Assembly (NCBI GenBank): GCA_020634435.1
Contig: JACKBS010000009.1
Location: 62,001-126,000, forward strand
Length of the DNA stretch: 64,000 nt
Source: Ardenticatenaceae bacterium
GTDB lineage: Bacteria > Chloroflexota > Anaerolineae > Promineifilales > Promineifilaceae
Direction: 5' to 3'
Shown piece after piece: positions 1 to 9,437 of the stretch. The position numbers were made by a program, and so were the translations under genes. The stretch's first letter is position 1. The number at the start of each line of letters is the position of its first letter. The notes below the pieces were generated by a model. It ran no database searches. It saw nothing but the letters and a program-made list of their open reading frames with translations, and was not told where the DNA came from.

Positions 1-152
1 AAGAATTATTTTAAACGAAAAGTTTTGTCTAAATCAATGATTGTAACGATCTTGTGACGATGAGGGAGCAGGATAGGAGCAAAGGTGATCAATAAGTTGT
101 ACGAAAGGTGAGTATTTAAAAAATTTGGTACAGATAAAAAGGAGTTAATGAA

Positions 153-572
153 ATGTCACAAGAAAATGTCAAAATTTATGAGCGGTTGTTTGACGAATAT
201 TGGGCCAAAGATGATGAAGGTGTGTTGGAAACTTTTGTGGCCCAAAATCACATCAACCACACCTTGGGCGTGCAAGGGCCGGAAGGGTACAAAGAATTTA
301 TGAAACCGTTCCGTGTCGGACTGCCGGACTTCCACTTTGAGATTCATTTCAACCTGAGCGATGGGGATTATGTGGTTACTGTGTGGACGGGCGTTGGCAC
401 GCATACAGGGGAGTTTATGGGGGTTCCGGCCACTGGCAAAATGGTCCGGTTCAACGGCACCTGCATTGCCCGGTTTGAAAAAGGCATCGTTGTTGAAGAG
501 TGGTCGTATCCTGATTTGATGGGGCTGATGCAGCAGATTGCGCCAACCCCGCAGGCAGAAGCAGTTGCCTAA
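153..572 (+). CDS. SnoaL-like (NTF2-fold) ester cyclase-type protein
   Basis: 139 residues, the usual size of a single SnoaL-like domain. The sequence follows the family pattern: an N-terminal helix (YERLFDEYWAKDDEG), a central segment with NHTLGVQGPEGYKEF, then strands ending in RFEKGIVVEEWSYPDLMGLMQQIG-like residues. Relatives are a cone-shaped fold used as small-molecule cyclases, isomerases or orphan proteins, so the substrate cannot be named. No signal peptide is visible, so it is probably cytoplasmic. A GGAG ribosome-binding site at 141-144 supports the ATG at 153. It stands alone, followed by an imperfect stem-loop and a lipoprotein gene. Confidence 0.75.
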   Translation: MSQENVKIYERLFDEYWAKDDEGVLETFVAQNHINHTLGVQGPEGYKEFMKPFRVGLPDFHFEIHFNLSDGDYVVTVWTGVGTHTGEFMGVPATGKMVRFNGTCIARFEKGIVVEEWSYPDLMGLMQQIAPTPQAEAVA

Positions 573-585
573 TTTCGTTGCTATT

Positions 586-644
586 CTGAGTAGAGGCTTT
601 AGTCGGAATGGGTTAAACAAGACCCGATGAAAGTCTTTACTCAG
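586..644. repeat. imperfect 21-bp inverted repeat downstream of the SnoaL-like gene
   Basis: Arms at 586-606 and 624-644 are imperfect reverse complements (both outer ends read CTGAGTA). The transcript could fold into a hairpin, but no run of T follows, so it is not a typical intrinsic terminator. Confidence 0.5.
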
Positions 645-662
645 GCCCTTTAGGGGGTAAAC

Positions 663-1874
663 ATGAAAAGTTATAAGTATTTTCAAATTTTATTGCTATT
701 AGGATTCTTGTTGGTGAGTTGCCAATCTGAACCAGCGGCACCAAAGCCAGAGGCAGTGGTGAGCGAGGCTGTTGAGGAGGCTGTGGTTGAAAATGAGGTG
801 GTGGTGACGGAAACGGCCGTTTCACCCACCGAACTACCGCCAACTGAACCACCTCCGACCGAAGCACCGGAGCCAACTGCTATCCCGGAACCAGAGTTTA
901 ACAGAATATCGACGGAAGGCTTATTCACGTTAGCCAGCAATGAACCGGTCATTCGTCACAATGATACAGAGGCAGCGCCGATGAAATTAACATTTCCCGG
1001 TGCAGTTGTTTATCACGATGGGTTGTTTCATATGTTCCACAATGAGTTGGAATGGTGGCCCTCTCAAGTGCATATCTTCTATTCAACCTCGCCGGATGGA
1101 CTGAATTGGACCCGTGTTTCGGACGAACCGCTTTTCCTGGGAGAAGCGCTCAATGTGCCGTACACGGCCTTTGTTTCCAGCGTGCTTGTGGAAGATGACG
1201 GCACTTGGGTGTTGTACTTTTACACGGTGGATCAGGCCGTTATGTGGGAAACGATGGCGGAAGGCAGCATAGGTCGGGCGACGGCACCGGCACCTAACGG
1301 CCCCTGGACAGCAGATGATGGGATGGTTTTAACGGCAGGTGAACAAGGTGCCTGGGATTCCTATTCTGTGCAAAATCCAAGCGTGGTTCGCGTCGAGCAG
1401 GGGTATGTGATGTATTACACGGGCTATTCAGACCGGCAGGCAGCTATTGGCATGGCCACGTCTCCAGATGGTATCCAGTGGACAAAACACGAGGAGCCTG
1501 TCCTAACCAGGAGCGGGGAAACTGGATCCTGGGACAATGGGTTTATGATTGATCCACAGGTAATCTTATCGCCAGATGGTTGGGTAATGATGTATGCAAA
1601 CAGCAATAAAGTAGGCAAACATGGACCGTATGGGTTTGCAGTTAGCGCTGATGGCCTAAACTGGACGCGCTCGGATACACCGATTGTTGATGGTTCGAGT
1701 GTTGGCCCATTTATTTGGGCAGCCGAATTGCTTTACCTTGAAGGAAAGTACTTTGTTTATGTTGAGTCGGGACAGGTATTCGACGGGAGTGGAAGTTTTA
1801 GCGACACGGGAGGTAACCCGGACGCCGATTGGAATATATTTTTGCTCACGCATGATGGAAGCTTGATGCCGTGA
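663..1874 (+). CDS. lipoprotein with a glycosidase-like five-bladed beta-propeller
   Basis: 403 residues. The N-terminus has a lysine, a hydrophobic stretch and the lipobox LVSC near residue 20, so it is probably exported and lipidated. A Pro/Glu/Thr-rich linker of about 60 residues follows. The rest contains repeated segments of the GH43/GH32-like propeller type, such as HIFYSTSPDGLNWTRV, IGMATSPDGIQWTKHE and YGFAVSADGLNWTRS. Each couples a Ser-Pro/Ala-Asp-Gly-x-x-Trp-Thr turn to a strand. Catalytic acids cannot be assigned by eye, so it may bind or cleave surface glycans. A terminator lies just after the stop codon. Confidence 0.65.
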   Translation: MKSYKYFQILLLLGFLLVSCQSEPAAPKPEAVVSEAVEEAVVENEVVVTETAVSPTELPPTEPPPTEAPEPTAIPEPEFNRISTEGLFTLASNEPVIRHNDTEAAPMKLTFPGAVVYHDGLFHMFHNELEWWPSQVHIFYSTSPDGLNWTRVSDEPLFLGEALNVPYTAFVSSVLVEDDGTWVLYFYTVDQAVMWETMAEGSIGRATAPAPNGPWTADDGMVLTAGEQGAWDSYSVQNPSVVRVEQGYVMYYTGYSDRQAAIGMATSPDGIQWTKHEEPVLTRSGETGSWDNGFMIDPQVILSPDGWVMMYANSNKVGKHGPYGFAVSADGLNWTRSDTPIVDGSSVGPFIWAAELLYLEGKYFVYVESGQVFDGSGSFSDTGGNPDADWNIFLLTHDGSLMP

Positions 1875-1883
1875 TGGGGAATT

Positions 1884-1921
1884 GGAACGGCCGTAATCTC
1901 TTGGACACGGCCGTTCCTTTT
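1884..1921 (+). terminator. intrinsic terminator whose stem is two ACGGCCGT copies
   Basis: GGAACGGCCGT (1884-1894) pairs with ACGGCCGTTCC (1907-1917) and is followed at once by TTTTA. It lies about 10 bases after the stop of the lipoprotein gene. Both stem arms are made of the over-represented octamer of this genome. Confidence 0.75.
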
Positions 1922-2071
1922 ACTTAAAATCCTTCTCTCCTGCCTCTATTGGCACAGTTAGCCAATTCTCGCGCAGTGGCAGGGGGCAACTGTAGTAGGA
2001 GCTGTAAGCGCAGTACGGGTTGTGTTTCTTAGGGTGATTAGAAGGCTGCGTTGTTGCAGTTAATCAGGTGT

Positions 2072-3169
2072 TTAGTCGAGCAAAAATTGCTCAACGGCGC
2101 TCAGCGTGCTCTTGATGCGGGTTTTGTTGAGATGGTAACATTTGGTGCCATCGCGCCATTGTTCATCCAAATAGCCAGAAGCAGTCAGCTGGGTCAGATG
2201 TCGGGAGGTAGCCGATTGGCTCAGGTTGAGCTGGGTCATGATCTCGCGGGAACAAAGCTGGCCAGCTGCCCCAATCAGCTGCAAAATTTGCAGCCGCGTG
2301 TCATCAGACAAAGCACCCAGGCGCATCAACAGCTCAGATCGATTGAGATCGGGCGAGTGGGTAGCCATGCCTTCGGGCAGCCGTGCCCCAAATAGTAGGT
2401 ACAAATTGTGAAAATCGCGCAGCGTGCCCAAATACGGTCCCAGGTGCGCCGACGGCACAAATACCACCCGGTCGTACGCATGCTCAGCAATAATTTCCCG
2501 CCAGCGATCTGGCACTTCTTGCCCAATGACCTTACGCGCGGCGTCCAGCGGGGTTAGCTGGTCCAATCCCAGCTGGCTAAAAGCGGTGACCGCTTCTTGC
2601 AGCATTGGCCTGGCCCGGTCCCACTCATCAGCAAAATAATCCAGCCACATCTCGCGCAAATGGGTCACAATAAACTGCTGCATCGCCGCAGGGTCTTTCA
2701 ACAGCGCATATGCCTGCGTCTCAATTTGAACGTCCACGCAGTCGGCCGTGAAGCGAGATTGCAGATAATCGAGATAAGTACCCAATGTGGCGATGATGTC
2801 GGTTGGCTGATTAACTTTGATTGATTCCTGACCGGTCTGGCTGGGTAGCTTTACATAAATGTTCAGGATATTGTCCCGCAGCATTACCGGGTTTTGCATG
2901 GCCAGATGATCCAGATAAGCGGGAAAACTAGACCAGCTTTGGTAGGGATGTACCGCATAATGCAGTCCTTCCAACACCAGGACGTTGTTGTTGGCCTGCT
3001 GGGGAGTAAGGGAAACGGCCGTATCCACCACCCACTGACTATATCCCGACAATTCATGTACCTTGTTCAGCAGCATCATGCTGTGCAGCACATTGTGCGC
3101 GGGTTCCAGACCAACCCGGATCGTTGTTTGGGCCGTTTGGCGAATAAAAGTGGCATCGGGTGCAGGCAT
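2072..3169 (-). CDS. ArsR-type winged-helix transcriptional regulator with long N-terminal domain
   Basis: About 365 residues. The last 80 residues form an ArsR-like winged helix: ALSDDTRLQILQLI, then a recognition helix region LNLSQSATSRHLTQLTASGYL, then a wing (GTKCYHLN). The first 270 residues are a helical domain of the kind found in large ArsR-like regulators; no metal-binding Cys cluster is evident, so the signal is unknown. I prefer the ATG at 3169 over the TTG at 3196 because GAGGA lies at good spacing before it. It is convergent with the lipoprotein gene and diverges from uvrB, so it could be read from a promoter in the 3170-3450 gap. Confidence 0.7.
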   Translation of the reverse strand: MPAPDATFIRQTAQTTIRVGLEPAHNVLHSMMLLNKVHELSGYSQWVVDTAVSLTPQQANNNVLVLEGLHYAVHPYQSWSSFPAYLDHLAMQNPVMLRDNILNIYVKLPSQTGQESIKVNQPTDIIATLGTYLDYLQSRFTADCVDVQIETQAYALLKDPAAMQQFIVTHLREMWLDYFADEWDRARPMLQEAVTAFSQLGLDQLTPLDAARKVIGQEVPDRWREIIAEHAYDRVVFVPSAHLGPYLGTLRDFHNLYLLFGARLPEGMATHSPDLNRSELLMRLGALSDDTRLQILQLIGAAGQLCSREIMTQLNLSQSATSRHLTQLTASGYLDEQWRDGTKCYHLNKTRIKSTLSAVEQFLLD

Positions 3170-3371
3170 TGCTTGTCCTCGCAGGTGCTTACCCAAAAAT
3201 TCGGGTAGTTATGCACAAAGTAGCATAAGCGGCGCGGCGTGTCAACCCATTTATGCGCAAATGCGGGTTTTCTCCATTGATTTGCATGAGAAATAGCGCA
3301 TTTCCCCTCCCCCGCACGGCAAAATGTGGTAGACTTACGAACTTACGTTCTGAAAACAATCCGTGATCTTT

Positions 3372-3434
3372 AGACCTGACAGGTTTTCGAGGCACATTTG
3401 ACAGCAATTACTCTGGTAGAAACCTGTCAGGTCT
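3372..3434. repeat. hairpin repeat, 15-bp arms (AGACCTGACAGGTTT type)
   Basis: AGACCTGACAGGTTT at 3372-3386 is perfectly reverse-complementary to 3420-3434. It sits in the 5' region of uvrB, ending 16 bases before the start codon, so a folded transcript could affect uvrB translation. It belongs to the hairpin-repeat class seen throughout the window. Confidence 0.85.
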
Positions 3435-3450
3435 TGAAAAGAGGAACCTT

Positions 3451-5529
3451 ATGCCCCAGTTCCAAATTCAATCAGAGTTTGCCCCCATGGGGGACCAACC
3501 AGTCGCCATCGAAAAGCTCGTTGAAGGTCTGGAGCGCGGCGACAAGTTCCAGACGCTGCTCGGCGCCACCGGCACGGGCAAGACGTTCACAATGGCCAAC
3601 GTCATCCAGCAAACGCAAAAGCCTACCCTGGTCATCGCCCACAATAAGACGCTGGCGGCCCAGCTCTACAGCGAATTTCGCGAATTTTTCCCCAAGAACG
3701 CCGTCTCCTACTTTGTGAGTTACTACGACTACTACCAGCCAGAAGCATACGTCCCGCGCCACGATCTGTTCATCGAAAAAGAGACGCAGATCAATGATGA
3801 AATCGGCCGTTTACGCCTGCAAACCATGGCCAACCTGATGAGCCGCCAGGACGTGGTCATCGTCGCCTCCGTCTCCTGCATTTACGGGATTGGTAGCCCG
3901 GAAACGTGGGGGCAAGTCACCGTCGGCATCGAGCGCGGCGGCACCTATCGGCGCGACACCCTTCTGCGCAGTCTGGTCAGCATCCAGTATGACCGCAACG
4001 ATTTGGAACTGCGACGCGGCACTTTCCGCGTGCGCGGCGACACCCTGCAAATCTTCCCCGCCTACGCGGAAACCGCCTACTCCGTCGAATTTTGGGGCGA
4101 CGAGGTGGAGCGGATTAGCGAATTTGATGCGCTCACGGGCGAAGTATTGTTGGATATGGCCAAAATCAACATCTTCCCCGCCCGCGAATTTGTGACTGAC
4201 GAGCAAAAACTAACGCAGGCGATCCAGGACATCGAGGAAGAGCTCAACGAGCGCATCGCCTACTTCAATGAGAAAAAACTACTGCTGGAAGCCCAGCGCA
4301 TCGAGCAGCGCGCCAGCTATGATCTGGAAATGCTGCGCGAAATCGGCTTTACTTCCGGCATTGAAAACTACAGCCGCCATCTGGACCAGCGCAAGGCGGG
4401 TGAGCCACCCTGGACGTTGATGGATTACTTCCCGGCCAACTACCTGCTCATCCTGGACGAAAGCCACATGACGATACCGCAGGTGCGCGGCATGTACGCG
4501 GGCGACCGCAGCCGCAAGCAAACCCTGGTCGATTACGGCTTCCGCCTGCCCAGCGCCCTGGACAATCGGCCCCTGAACTATGACGAATTTGACCAGCGCA
4601 TCAACCAGGTGATTTGCACCAGCGCCACACCTGGCCCATACGAATTGGAACATTCCAGCCAGATTGTGCACCAGGTCATTCGCCCGACCGGCATTTTGGA
4701 CCCGGAAGTGGAGGTGCGTACCGCCAAAGGTCAGGTGGACGATCTGCTGGGCGAAATCAACCAGCGTACCGCGCGCGGCGAGCGCGTGCTGGTAACCACG
4801 CTCACCAAGCGCATGGCCGAAGATTTGAGCGATTACCTGCTGGAAATGGGTGTCAAAGTCCATTACCTGCATTCTGAAGTCCACACGATTGAGCGCACCG
4901 AAATTCTACGCGACCTGCGCATGGGCGTGTTTGACGTGGTGGTCGGCATCAACCTGCTGCGCGAGGGGTTGGACCTACCCGAAGTGTCGCTGGTGGCTAT
5001 TTTGGACGCGGACAAAGAAGGTTTCCTGCGCTCGGAAACATCGCTGACGCAAACGATTGGCCGGGCGGCGCGCCATGTGGAAGGCAAGGTGATCATGTAC
5101 GCTGACAAAATCACCCGCTCCATGCAAGCGGCGATTGACACGACCAATGAACGGCGCGAGCGTCAGATGGCCTACAACGAGTCGCACGGCATCGAGCCCA
5201 AGAGCATTCGTAAAGCGGTCCGTGACCTGACGGATGACATTTCGGAGCAGTACAAGGAAGATCTGGCCGTTGCCGAAGGCAAAGTTGCCTACACCACCAC
5301 GGCCGATTTACCCAAAGCCGAGCTGCACAAGATGATCACCGAGTTGGAAAAGCAGATGAAAGCGGCGGCGCAAGCTCTGGAGTTTGAGAAAGCGGCCCAG
5401 CTGCGCGACCAGATCATCGAGCTGCGACAGCTTATGGTGCTCAAAGAAGCGGGCGCTGATGGCGATATTCCCGAATGGGAGCGCATGCGCCGCCTGGACG
5501 AAGCGGGCATCAGCTACGACATTGACTAA
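3451..5529 (+). CDS. uvrB: excinuclease ABC subunit B
   Basis: 692 residues, full length for UvrB, the damage-verifying helicase of nucleotide excision repair that is loaded by UvrA and recruits UvrC. Walker A is GATGTGKT at residues 38-45. The damage-wedging beta-hairpin is seen as YYDYYQPEAYVP, the helicase Walker B as LLILDESH, and motif VI-like residues as QTIGRAARH. The C-terminal UVR motif (LEFEKAAQLRDQI) that contacts UvrC is present. The start is supported by GAGG about 8 bases upstream. No uvrA or uvrC is in the window. Confidence 0.98.
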   Translation: MPQFQIQSEFAPMGDQPVAIEKLVEGLERGDKFQTLLGATGTGKTFTMANVIQQTQKPTLVIAHNKTLAAQLYSEFREFFPKNAVSYFVSYYDYYQPEAYVPRHDLFIEKETQINDEIGRLRLQTMANLMSRQDVVIVASVSCIYGIGSPETWGQVTVGIERGGTYRRDTLLRSLVSIQYDRNDLELRRGTFRVRGDTLQIFPAYAETAYSVEFWGDEVERISEFDALTGEVLLDMAKINIFPAREFVTDEQKLTQAIQDIEEELNERIAYFNEKKLLLEAQRIEQRASYDLEMLREIGFTSGIENYSRHLDQRKAGEPPWTLMDYFPANYLLILDESHMTIPQVRGMYAGDRSRKQTLVDYGFRLPSALDNRPLNYDEFDQRINQVICTSATPGPYELEHSSQIVHQVIRPTGILDPEVEVRTAKGQVDDLLGEINQRTARGERVLVTTLTKRMAEDLSDYLLEMGVKVHYLHSEVHTIERTEILRDLRMGVFDVVVGINLLREGLDLPEVSLVAILDADKEGFLRSETSLTQTIGRAARHVEGKVIMYADKITRSMQAAIDTTNERRERQMAYNESHGIEPKSIRKAVRDLTDDISEQYKEDLAVAEGKVAYTTTADLPKAELHKMITELEKQMKAAAQALEFEKAAQLRDQIIELRQLMVLKEAGADGDIPEWERMRRLDEAGISYDID

Positions 5530-5555
5530 AGAATCGAGTTGTTCCCAAATAACAA

Positions 5556-5625
5556 TTGTCATTCCCGCGCAGGCGGGAATCCATTTGGTTTTAGGGGTGG
5601 ATACCCGCATTCGCGGGTATGACAG
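5556..5625. repeat. GTCATTCCCGC-type dispersed inverted repeat
   Basis: The 5556-5625 region contains GTCATTCCCGCGCAGGCGGGAATCC and then a related stem ending GGGTATGAC, forming an outer inverted repeat with small inner stems. This sequence type is dispersed in many bacterial genomes. It lies between uvrB and the DinB gene. Confidence 0.6.
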
Positions 5626-5672
5626 GGTAGAAATTTTTATAAAAGAAAAACTCTAGTAAAAAAGGGTAAGCG

Positions 5673-6158
5673 ATGGACACAACACTCGTTGAACTATTCA
5701 AACACAATCTATGGGCCAATTTGCGACTGCTGGATATCTGTGCCGAGCTGTCGCCAGAGCAGTTAGAAGCCAAGATTGAGGGGACATACGGCCGTATCCA
5801 GGACACCCTCGTTCATTTGCTCTCCGCCGAAGCGCATTATGTGGCGTTGTTGACAGGAGTGAAGCCGGAACGGCCGTTGAGAGAACGTGATCCATTTCCT
5901 GGCCTGGCAACATTACGCGAGTACGCCGAAGCCAGCGGCAATGCCCTCATTGAAATTGCCCGCAACGATCCCTACGAAAAAATATTGAAGGTCACTTACC
6001 AGGGTGAAGCAAATGATTTACGTGCCGTGGTGCCGCTGGCACAGGCAATCCATCATGCCAATGACCACCGCACCCATGTCATAACCACCCTGAGCCAGCT
6101 CGGCCAAGAACCGCCCGATTTTTCCGTTTGGGCCTACGACGACGATCCGAGCGACTGA
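5673..6158 (+). CDS. DinB/YfiT-like four-helix metal-binding protein
   Basis: 161 residues, typical for the DinB family, a four-helix bundle with three metal-binding His residues. Visible candidates are the His in helix 2 (VHLLSAEAHYVALL) and the HHANDHRTHV segment in the last helix. The N-terminal LFKHNLWANLRLLD is also typical. Members act as thiol-dependent S-transferases or are uncharacterised; no substrate can be assigned. It lies between uvrB and a dynamin-like gene, separated from both by repeats, so an operon is unlikely. Confidence 0.8.
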   Translation: MDTTLVELFKHNLWANLRLLDICAELSPEQLEAKIEGTYGRIQDTLVHLLSAEAHYVALLTGVKPERPLRERDPFPGLATLREYAEASGNALIEIARNDPYEKILKVTYQGEANDLRAVVPLAQAIHHANDHRTHVITTLSQLGQEPPDFSVWAYDDDPSD

Positions 6159-6240
6159 GCTTTCCCTGCACAAATCTCGCTTCTGCTTGTGTACAAAATT
6201 CCCCATGCTATACTTTTCTGCAAATTAGATGTTGACGAAA

Positions 6241-6296
6241 ACCCAAAGGGTTTCACTTCTATAATCGAAGCATTTATTAAACCAAACCCTTTGGGT
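6241..6296. repeat. hairpin repeat, ACCCAAAGGGTTT type
   Basis: ACCCAAAGGGTTT at 6241-6253 pairs perfectly with 6284-6296. It is one of four related CCC(A/T)AAGGGTTT hairpins here (others near 11277, 31937 and 35241). It lies between the DinB gene and the dynamin-like gene. Confidence 0.85.
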
Positions 6297-6399
6297 CTGG
6301 TGGCAGAATGTTTAGGGAGAAGCCGTTTTGTGTCCCTCACATCACAGCGGTGTCAAAAACACAATCTGTGGAACCTGTGGCTAAAAACTTAGGAAATTT

Positions 6400-8163
6400 A
6401 TGGACGCTATTTTAAACACCGAGCAAGAAGAACTGCTCAAACGCACCCGCGACACCCTGGGCCAACTGCGTGACCTGCTGGGCGATACGGCCGCTTCCAA
6501 AGAAGATCGCGCTGCCCTGGCCGACTCCATTCGCCAGCTCGACGATTTGTTTCTGCTGGTCGTTGCTGGAGAGTTCAATTCCGGCAAGTCGGCCTTCATA
6601 AACGCCTTTTTGGGGCAGGAGCTGCAAACCGAAGGCGTGACCCCTACCACCAGCCAGATTTATCTGCTGAAATACGGCGAAGTCACCAACTTGGTACCCG
6701 GCGACAAAGGTGTCTGGGTGCAAACCGCGCCCATCGAGATGCTCAAGAAGATCAGCATTGTGGACACGCCCGGCACCAACGCCATCCTGCGCGAACACGA
6801 GGCGCTAACGGCCGAATTTATCCCCCGCTCTGACCTGGTGCTGTTCATCACCTCGGCAGATCGGCCGTTTAGCGAAAGCGAGCGCACCTTCCTGACGCAA
6901 ATTCGCGACTGGGGCAAGAAAATTGTGTTGCTGGTAAACAAAACCGATATCCTCACCAAAGAAGGGGAGCGCAATCAGGTGATTGAGTTTGTGCGCGACT
7001 CTGCCAAAAATCTGGTGGGTGAGATTTCGGCCGTTTTCCCCATCTCGGCCAAGCAGGCACAGCACGCCAAAGCGGGCCAGCCGCAGCTGTGGGCGCAAAG
7101 CGGTTTTGAGCCGCTGGAAAAGTTTATTCACGACACCCTGGACGATGACGGCCGTTTCCGCCTCAAGCTGCTCAATCCCTTGGGCGTGGGCCTCAAACTG
7201 GTGCGCAAACAGCTCAGCCACAGCGAAACCGATCTCGCCTCCCTGCAAGACGACCGCCAACTGCTAGACGACATTGAGCGGCAGATGCTTTATTACGACG
7301 AGGACATGCAGCGCAACTTCAAAGCCCGCCTTAGCGAAATCGACAACATTTTGTACGCCATGGAAAAGCGCGGCGACGACTTTTTTGAGGAGATGATTCG
7401 CTTTAGCCGCGTCACTGACCTCATGCGCTCTCGCGCTCTGGAAAAATCATTTGAGACGCGGGTGGTGGGCGATACGCCCAAGCAGATCGAAAATCGGGTC
7501 AGCGAGCTTGTCGATTGGATGGTGGAGCAGGATTTACGGCAGTGGACGGCCGTTGCCGAACACATGGCCCAGCGCAAAGAAGCCCACGACAACCGCGTCG
7601 TTGGGCAGTCTGGCCCCAAAGAAGGCACCCTGGCCTACGACCGCGCCCGGCTGGTCAGCTCCATTGGCGCAGCCACCCAGCGCGCCGTGGAAACTTATGA
7701 CAAAGACAAAGAAGCAGCTGAACTGGCAGAAGTAGCCCGCTCGGCAGTGGTAGGAACAGGTTTAGCGGGCGCGGCCGGTGCGGCGGGGCTGGGTCTGGCC
7801 CTCACCGGTGGTTTACACCTGGTCTTTTTGGATGTGACGGGCATTGTGGCAGGCATCGCTTTTGCCACGCTCGGGGCGCTCATTTTGCCTGCGCGCCGCC
7901 GCCGCGCCAAGAAGGAGCTGGAAGACAAACTGGCTGCCCTGCGTCAAAAGCTGGTTGGCAGCCTGACGGAGCAGTTCACCCGCGAAATGGAGCGTGGTGC
8001 ACAGCGCATTGAGGACACGATTGCCCCCTTTGCCCGCTTTGTTCGCGCCGAAAACGACAAGATTTCCGCCCAGCGCGACGAGTTGGTCGAACTGGAAGCG
8101 CACATCAGCGGCTTACAGGCGCAGCTGCGCTTGAAGGAAATTGCTGAGGCGAGTGAGCGGTAA
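6400..8163 (+). CDS. bacterial dynamin-like GTPase
   Basis: 587 residues. The GTPase motifs are G1 GEFNSGKS (residues 57-64), G3 VDTPGTN and G4 NKTD. A long helical stalk follows, then a hydrophobic hairpin near residues 445-490 (two membrane-inserting segments ending before an RRRRAKK cluster) and a final coiled coil. This is the layout of bacterial dynamin-like proteins, which remodel or protect membranes; many work in pairs, but no partner gene is adjacent. The stop codon TAA falls inside a TAATCGGTGAACCG repeat, so the last residues may have been altered by repeat insertion. Confidence 0.85.
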   Translation: MDAILNTEQEELLKRTRDTLGQLRDLLGDTAASKEDRAALADSIRQLDDLFLLVVAGEFNSGKSAFINAFLGQELQTEGVTPTTSQIYLLKYGEVTNLVPGDKGVWVQTAPIEMLKKISIVDTPGTNAILREHEALTAEFIPRSDLVLFITSADRPFSESERTFLTQIRDWGKKIVLLVNKTDILTKEGERNQVIEFVRDSAKNLVGEISAVFPISAKQAQHAKAGQPQLWAQSGFEPLEKFIHDTLDDDGRFRLKLLNPLGVGLKLVRKQLSHSETDLASLQDDRQLLDDIERQMLYYDEDMQRNFKARLSEIDNILYAMEKRGDDFFEEMIRFSRVTDLMRSRALEKSFETRVVGDTPKQIENRVSELVDWMVEQDLRQWTAVAEHMAQRKEAHDNRVVGQSGPKEGTLAYDRARLVSSIGAATQRAVETYDKDKEAAELAEVARSAVVGTGLAGAAGAAGLGLALTGGLHLVFLDVTGIVAGIAFATLGALILPARRRRAKKELEDKLAALRQKLVGSLTEQFTREMERGAQRIEDTIAPFARFVRAENDKISAQRDELVELEAHISGLQAQLRLKEIAEASER

Positions 8164-8178
8164 TCGGTGAACCGAGTT
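8161..8178. repeat. TAATCGGTGAACCG-type repeat at gene end
   Basis: This short motif supplies the stop codon of the dynamin-like gene. Related sequence is found at 17705-17760 and 46713-46756, also at gene ends, and inside a gene at 43402-43441. Confidence 0.6.
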
Positions 8179-8211
8179 AATAGTTAAGCAATATATTTGG
8201 GAATGAGTGAA

Positions 8212-9428
8212 TACATTGTTTCAAAGGTAACCTGAACAATCGCATATTATAAGAATTGTTGCTAATCTCAGAGGATGTCAAATAAAAACCACATCCAATT
8301 AAGTGAAGCAGATCAGGCCAATCTCAAAGAGCTAATCAGCAAAGGTAGCATTTCAGCCAGAACGTATCGGCGCGCCTTCGCCTTGCTGGAATTGCATCGC
8401 GGACAAACTTATACGGCCGTAGGTCAAACAGTCGGCGTTACCAAGCAAGCGGTCTCCATTTGGGCCACAAATTACCGCGAAAATGGTTTGGTTTTCTTGA
8501 CTGATAGGCCAAAAAGTGGACGTCCTAAAAAGATATCCAGTGTAGATGAAGCCAAAATCACGGCCTTGGCCTGTGCAGACTCACCGGAAGGCTACAGCCA
8601 GTGGACGCTTCGTTTGCTAGCCGACCATGCCGTGGAATTAATTGAAGCGGATGCCATTTCCTACAGTGAGGTCAGAAGAATTCTGAAAAAAACGAACTCA
8701 AGCCACACCTGAAACGGCAGTGGTGCATTGGTCAGATAACGAGCCAGTTTATCGCGGCGATGGAACGAATCTTGTAGCTCTATTCACTACCCTATGATCC
8801 AGCCTATCCAGTCGTCTGCTTTGATGAACGGCCTTGTTTCCTCATTGGTGACAAGGTAGAGTCAATTGCTCTGCAAACCGGTCAGGTCAAAAAAGAACAC
8901 TACGCCTACGAAAAACATGGGTCATGCGCGCTGTTGGCCGCTATTGAACCACTGACGGGCAACCGGGTGGCTCAGGTGCAGCTACAGCGAACCAAGAAAG
9001 AGTTTACGCTCATTTGCCAGGCCATTGCCGCCGCTTATCCACACGCCAAACAGATTCGGCTGGTGTTAGATAACCTGAATACCCATACAACAGGTGCCTT
9101 CTATGACCATTTGCCTGCGGATGAAGCCTGGGCTTTGGCCCAACGATTTGTGTTTTATCACACACCTAAATCAGCCAGCTGGCTAAACATGATCGAGATT
9201 GAGTTCTCCGCCTTAGCACGCCTTTGCCTCGACTGTCGTATCCCGACGATGGCAAAGCTTGAAAAGGAAGTCCTCACTTTTTTTAACCACCGGTCAGAAC
9301 AGCAGGTAAAAATCAACTGGCTGTTCACGATTGATGATTGTCGAGAGAAGCTCAATTCAAAATATGCGGTTGTTAACGGTGCGAACACAAAGTTCGCCAA
9401 GTGTTAAGAATTCTTATGAAACAATGTA
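8212..9428 (+). mobile_element. IS630-family element, decayed
   Basis: The ends are perfect 12-bp inverted repeats: TACATTGTTTCA at 8212-8223 and TGAAACAATGTA at 9417-9428. Both ends carry TA, as expected for IS630/Tc1 elements that duplicate a TA target. The length of about 1.2 kb fits the family. The single transposase inside is interrupted (see the pseudogene). It sits directly upstream of another IS630 relic. Confidence 0.85.
8275..9407 (+). pseudogene. IS630-family transposase, frameshifted and with an in-frame stop
   Basis: The first part (8275-8712) encodes the helix-turn-helix region; the second (codons continuing from about 8700 to 9407) encodes the DDE catalytic domain: VCFDE, LVLDNLNTH and WLNMIEIEFS supply D, D and E. 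The two parts are joined by a -1 shift at the run of seven A near 8690, compatible with either programmed slippage or a one-base loss. An in-frame TAG at 8775-8777 then interrupts the catalytic part, so the gene is most likely dead. Confidence 0.85.
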
Positions 9429-9437
9429 ATAAGCCAC

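Noticed and set aside
1..152. Possible gene or RNA at the window start
   Set aside because: No frame or RNA structure could be supported; probably the leader of the SnoaL-like gene.
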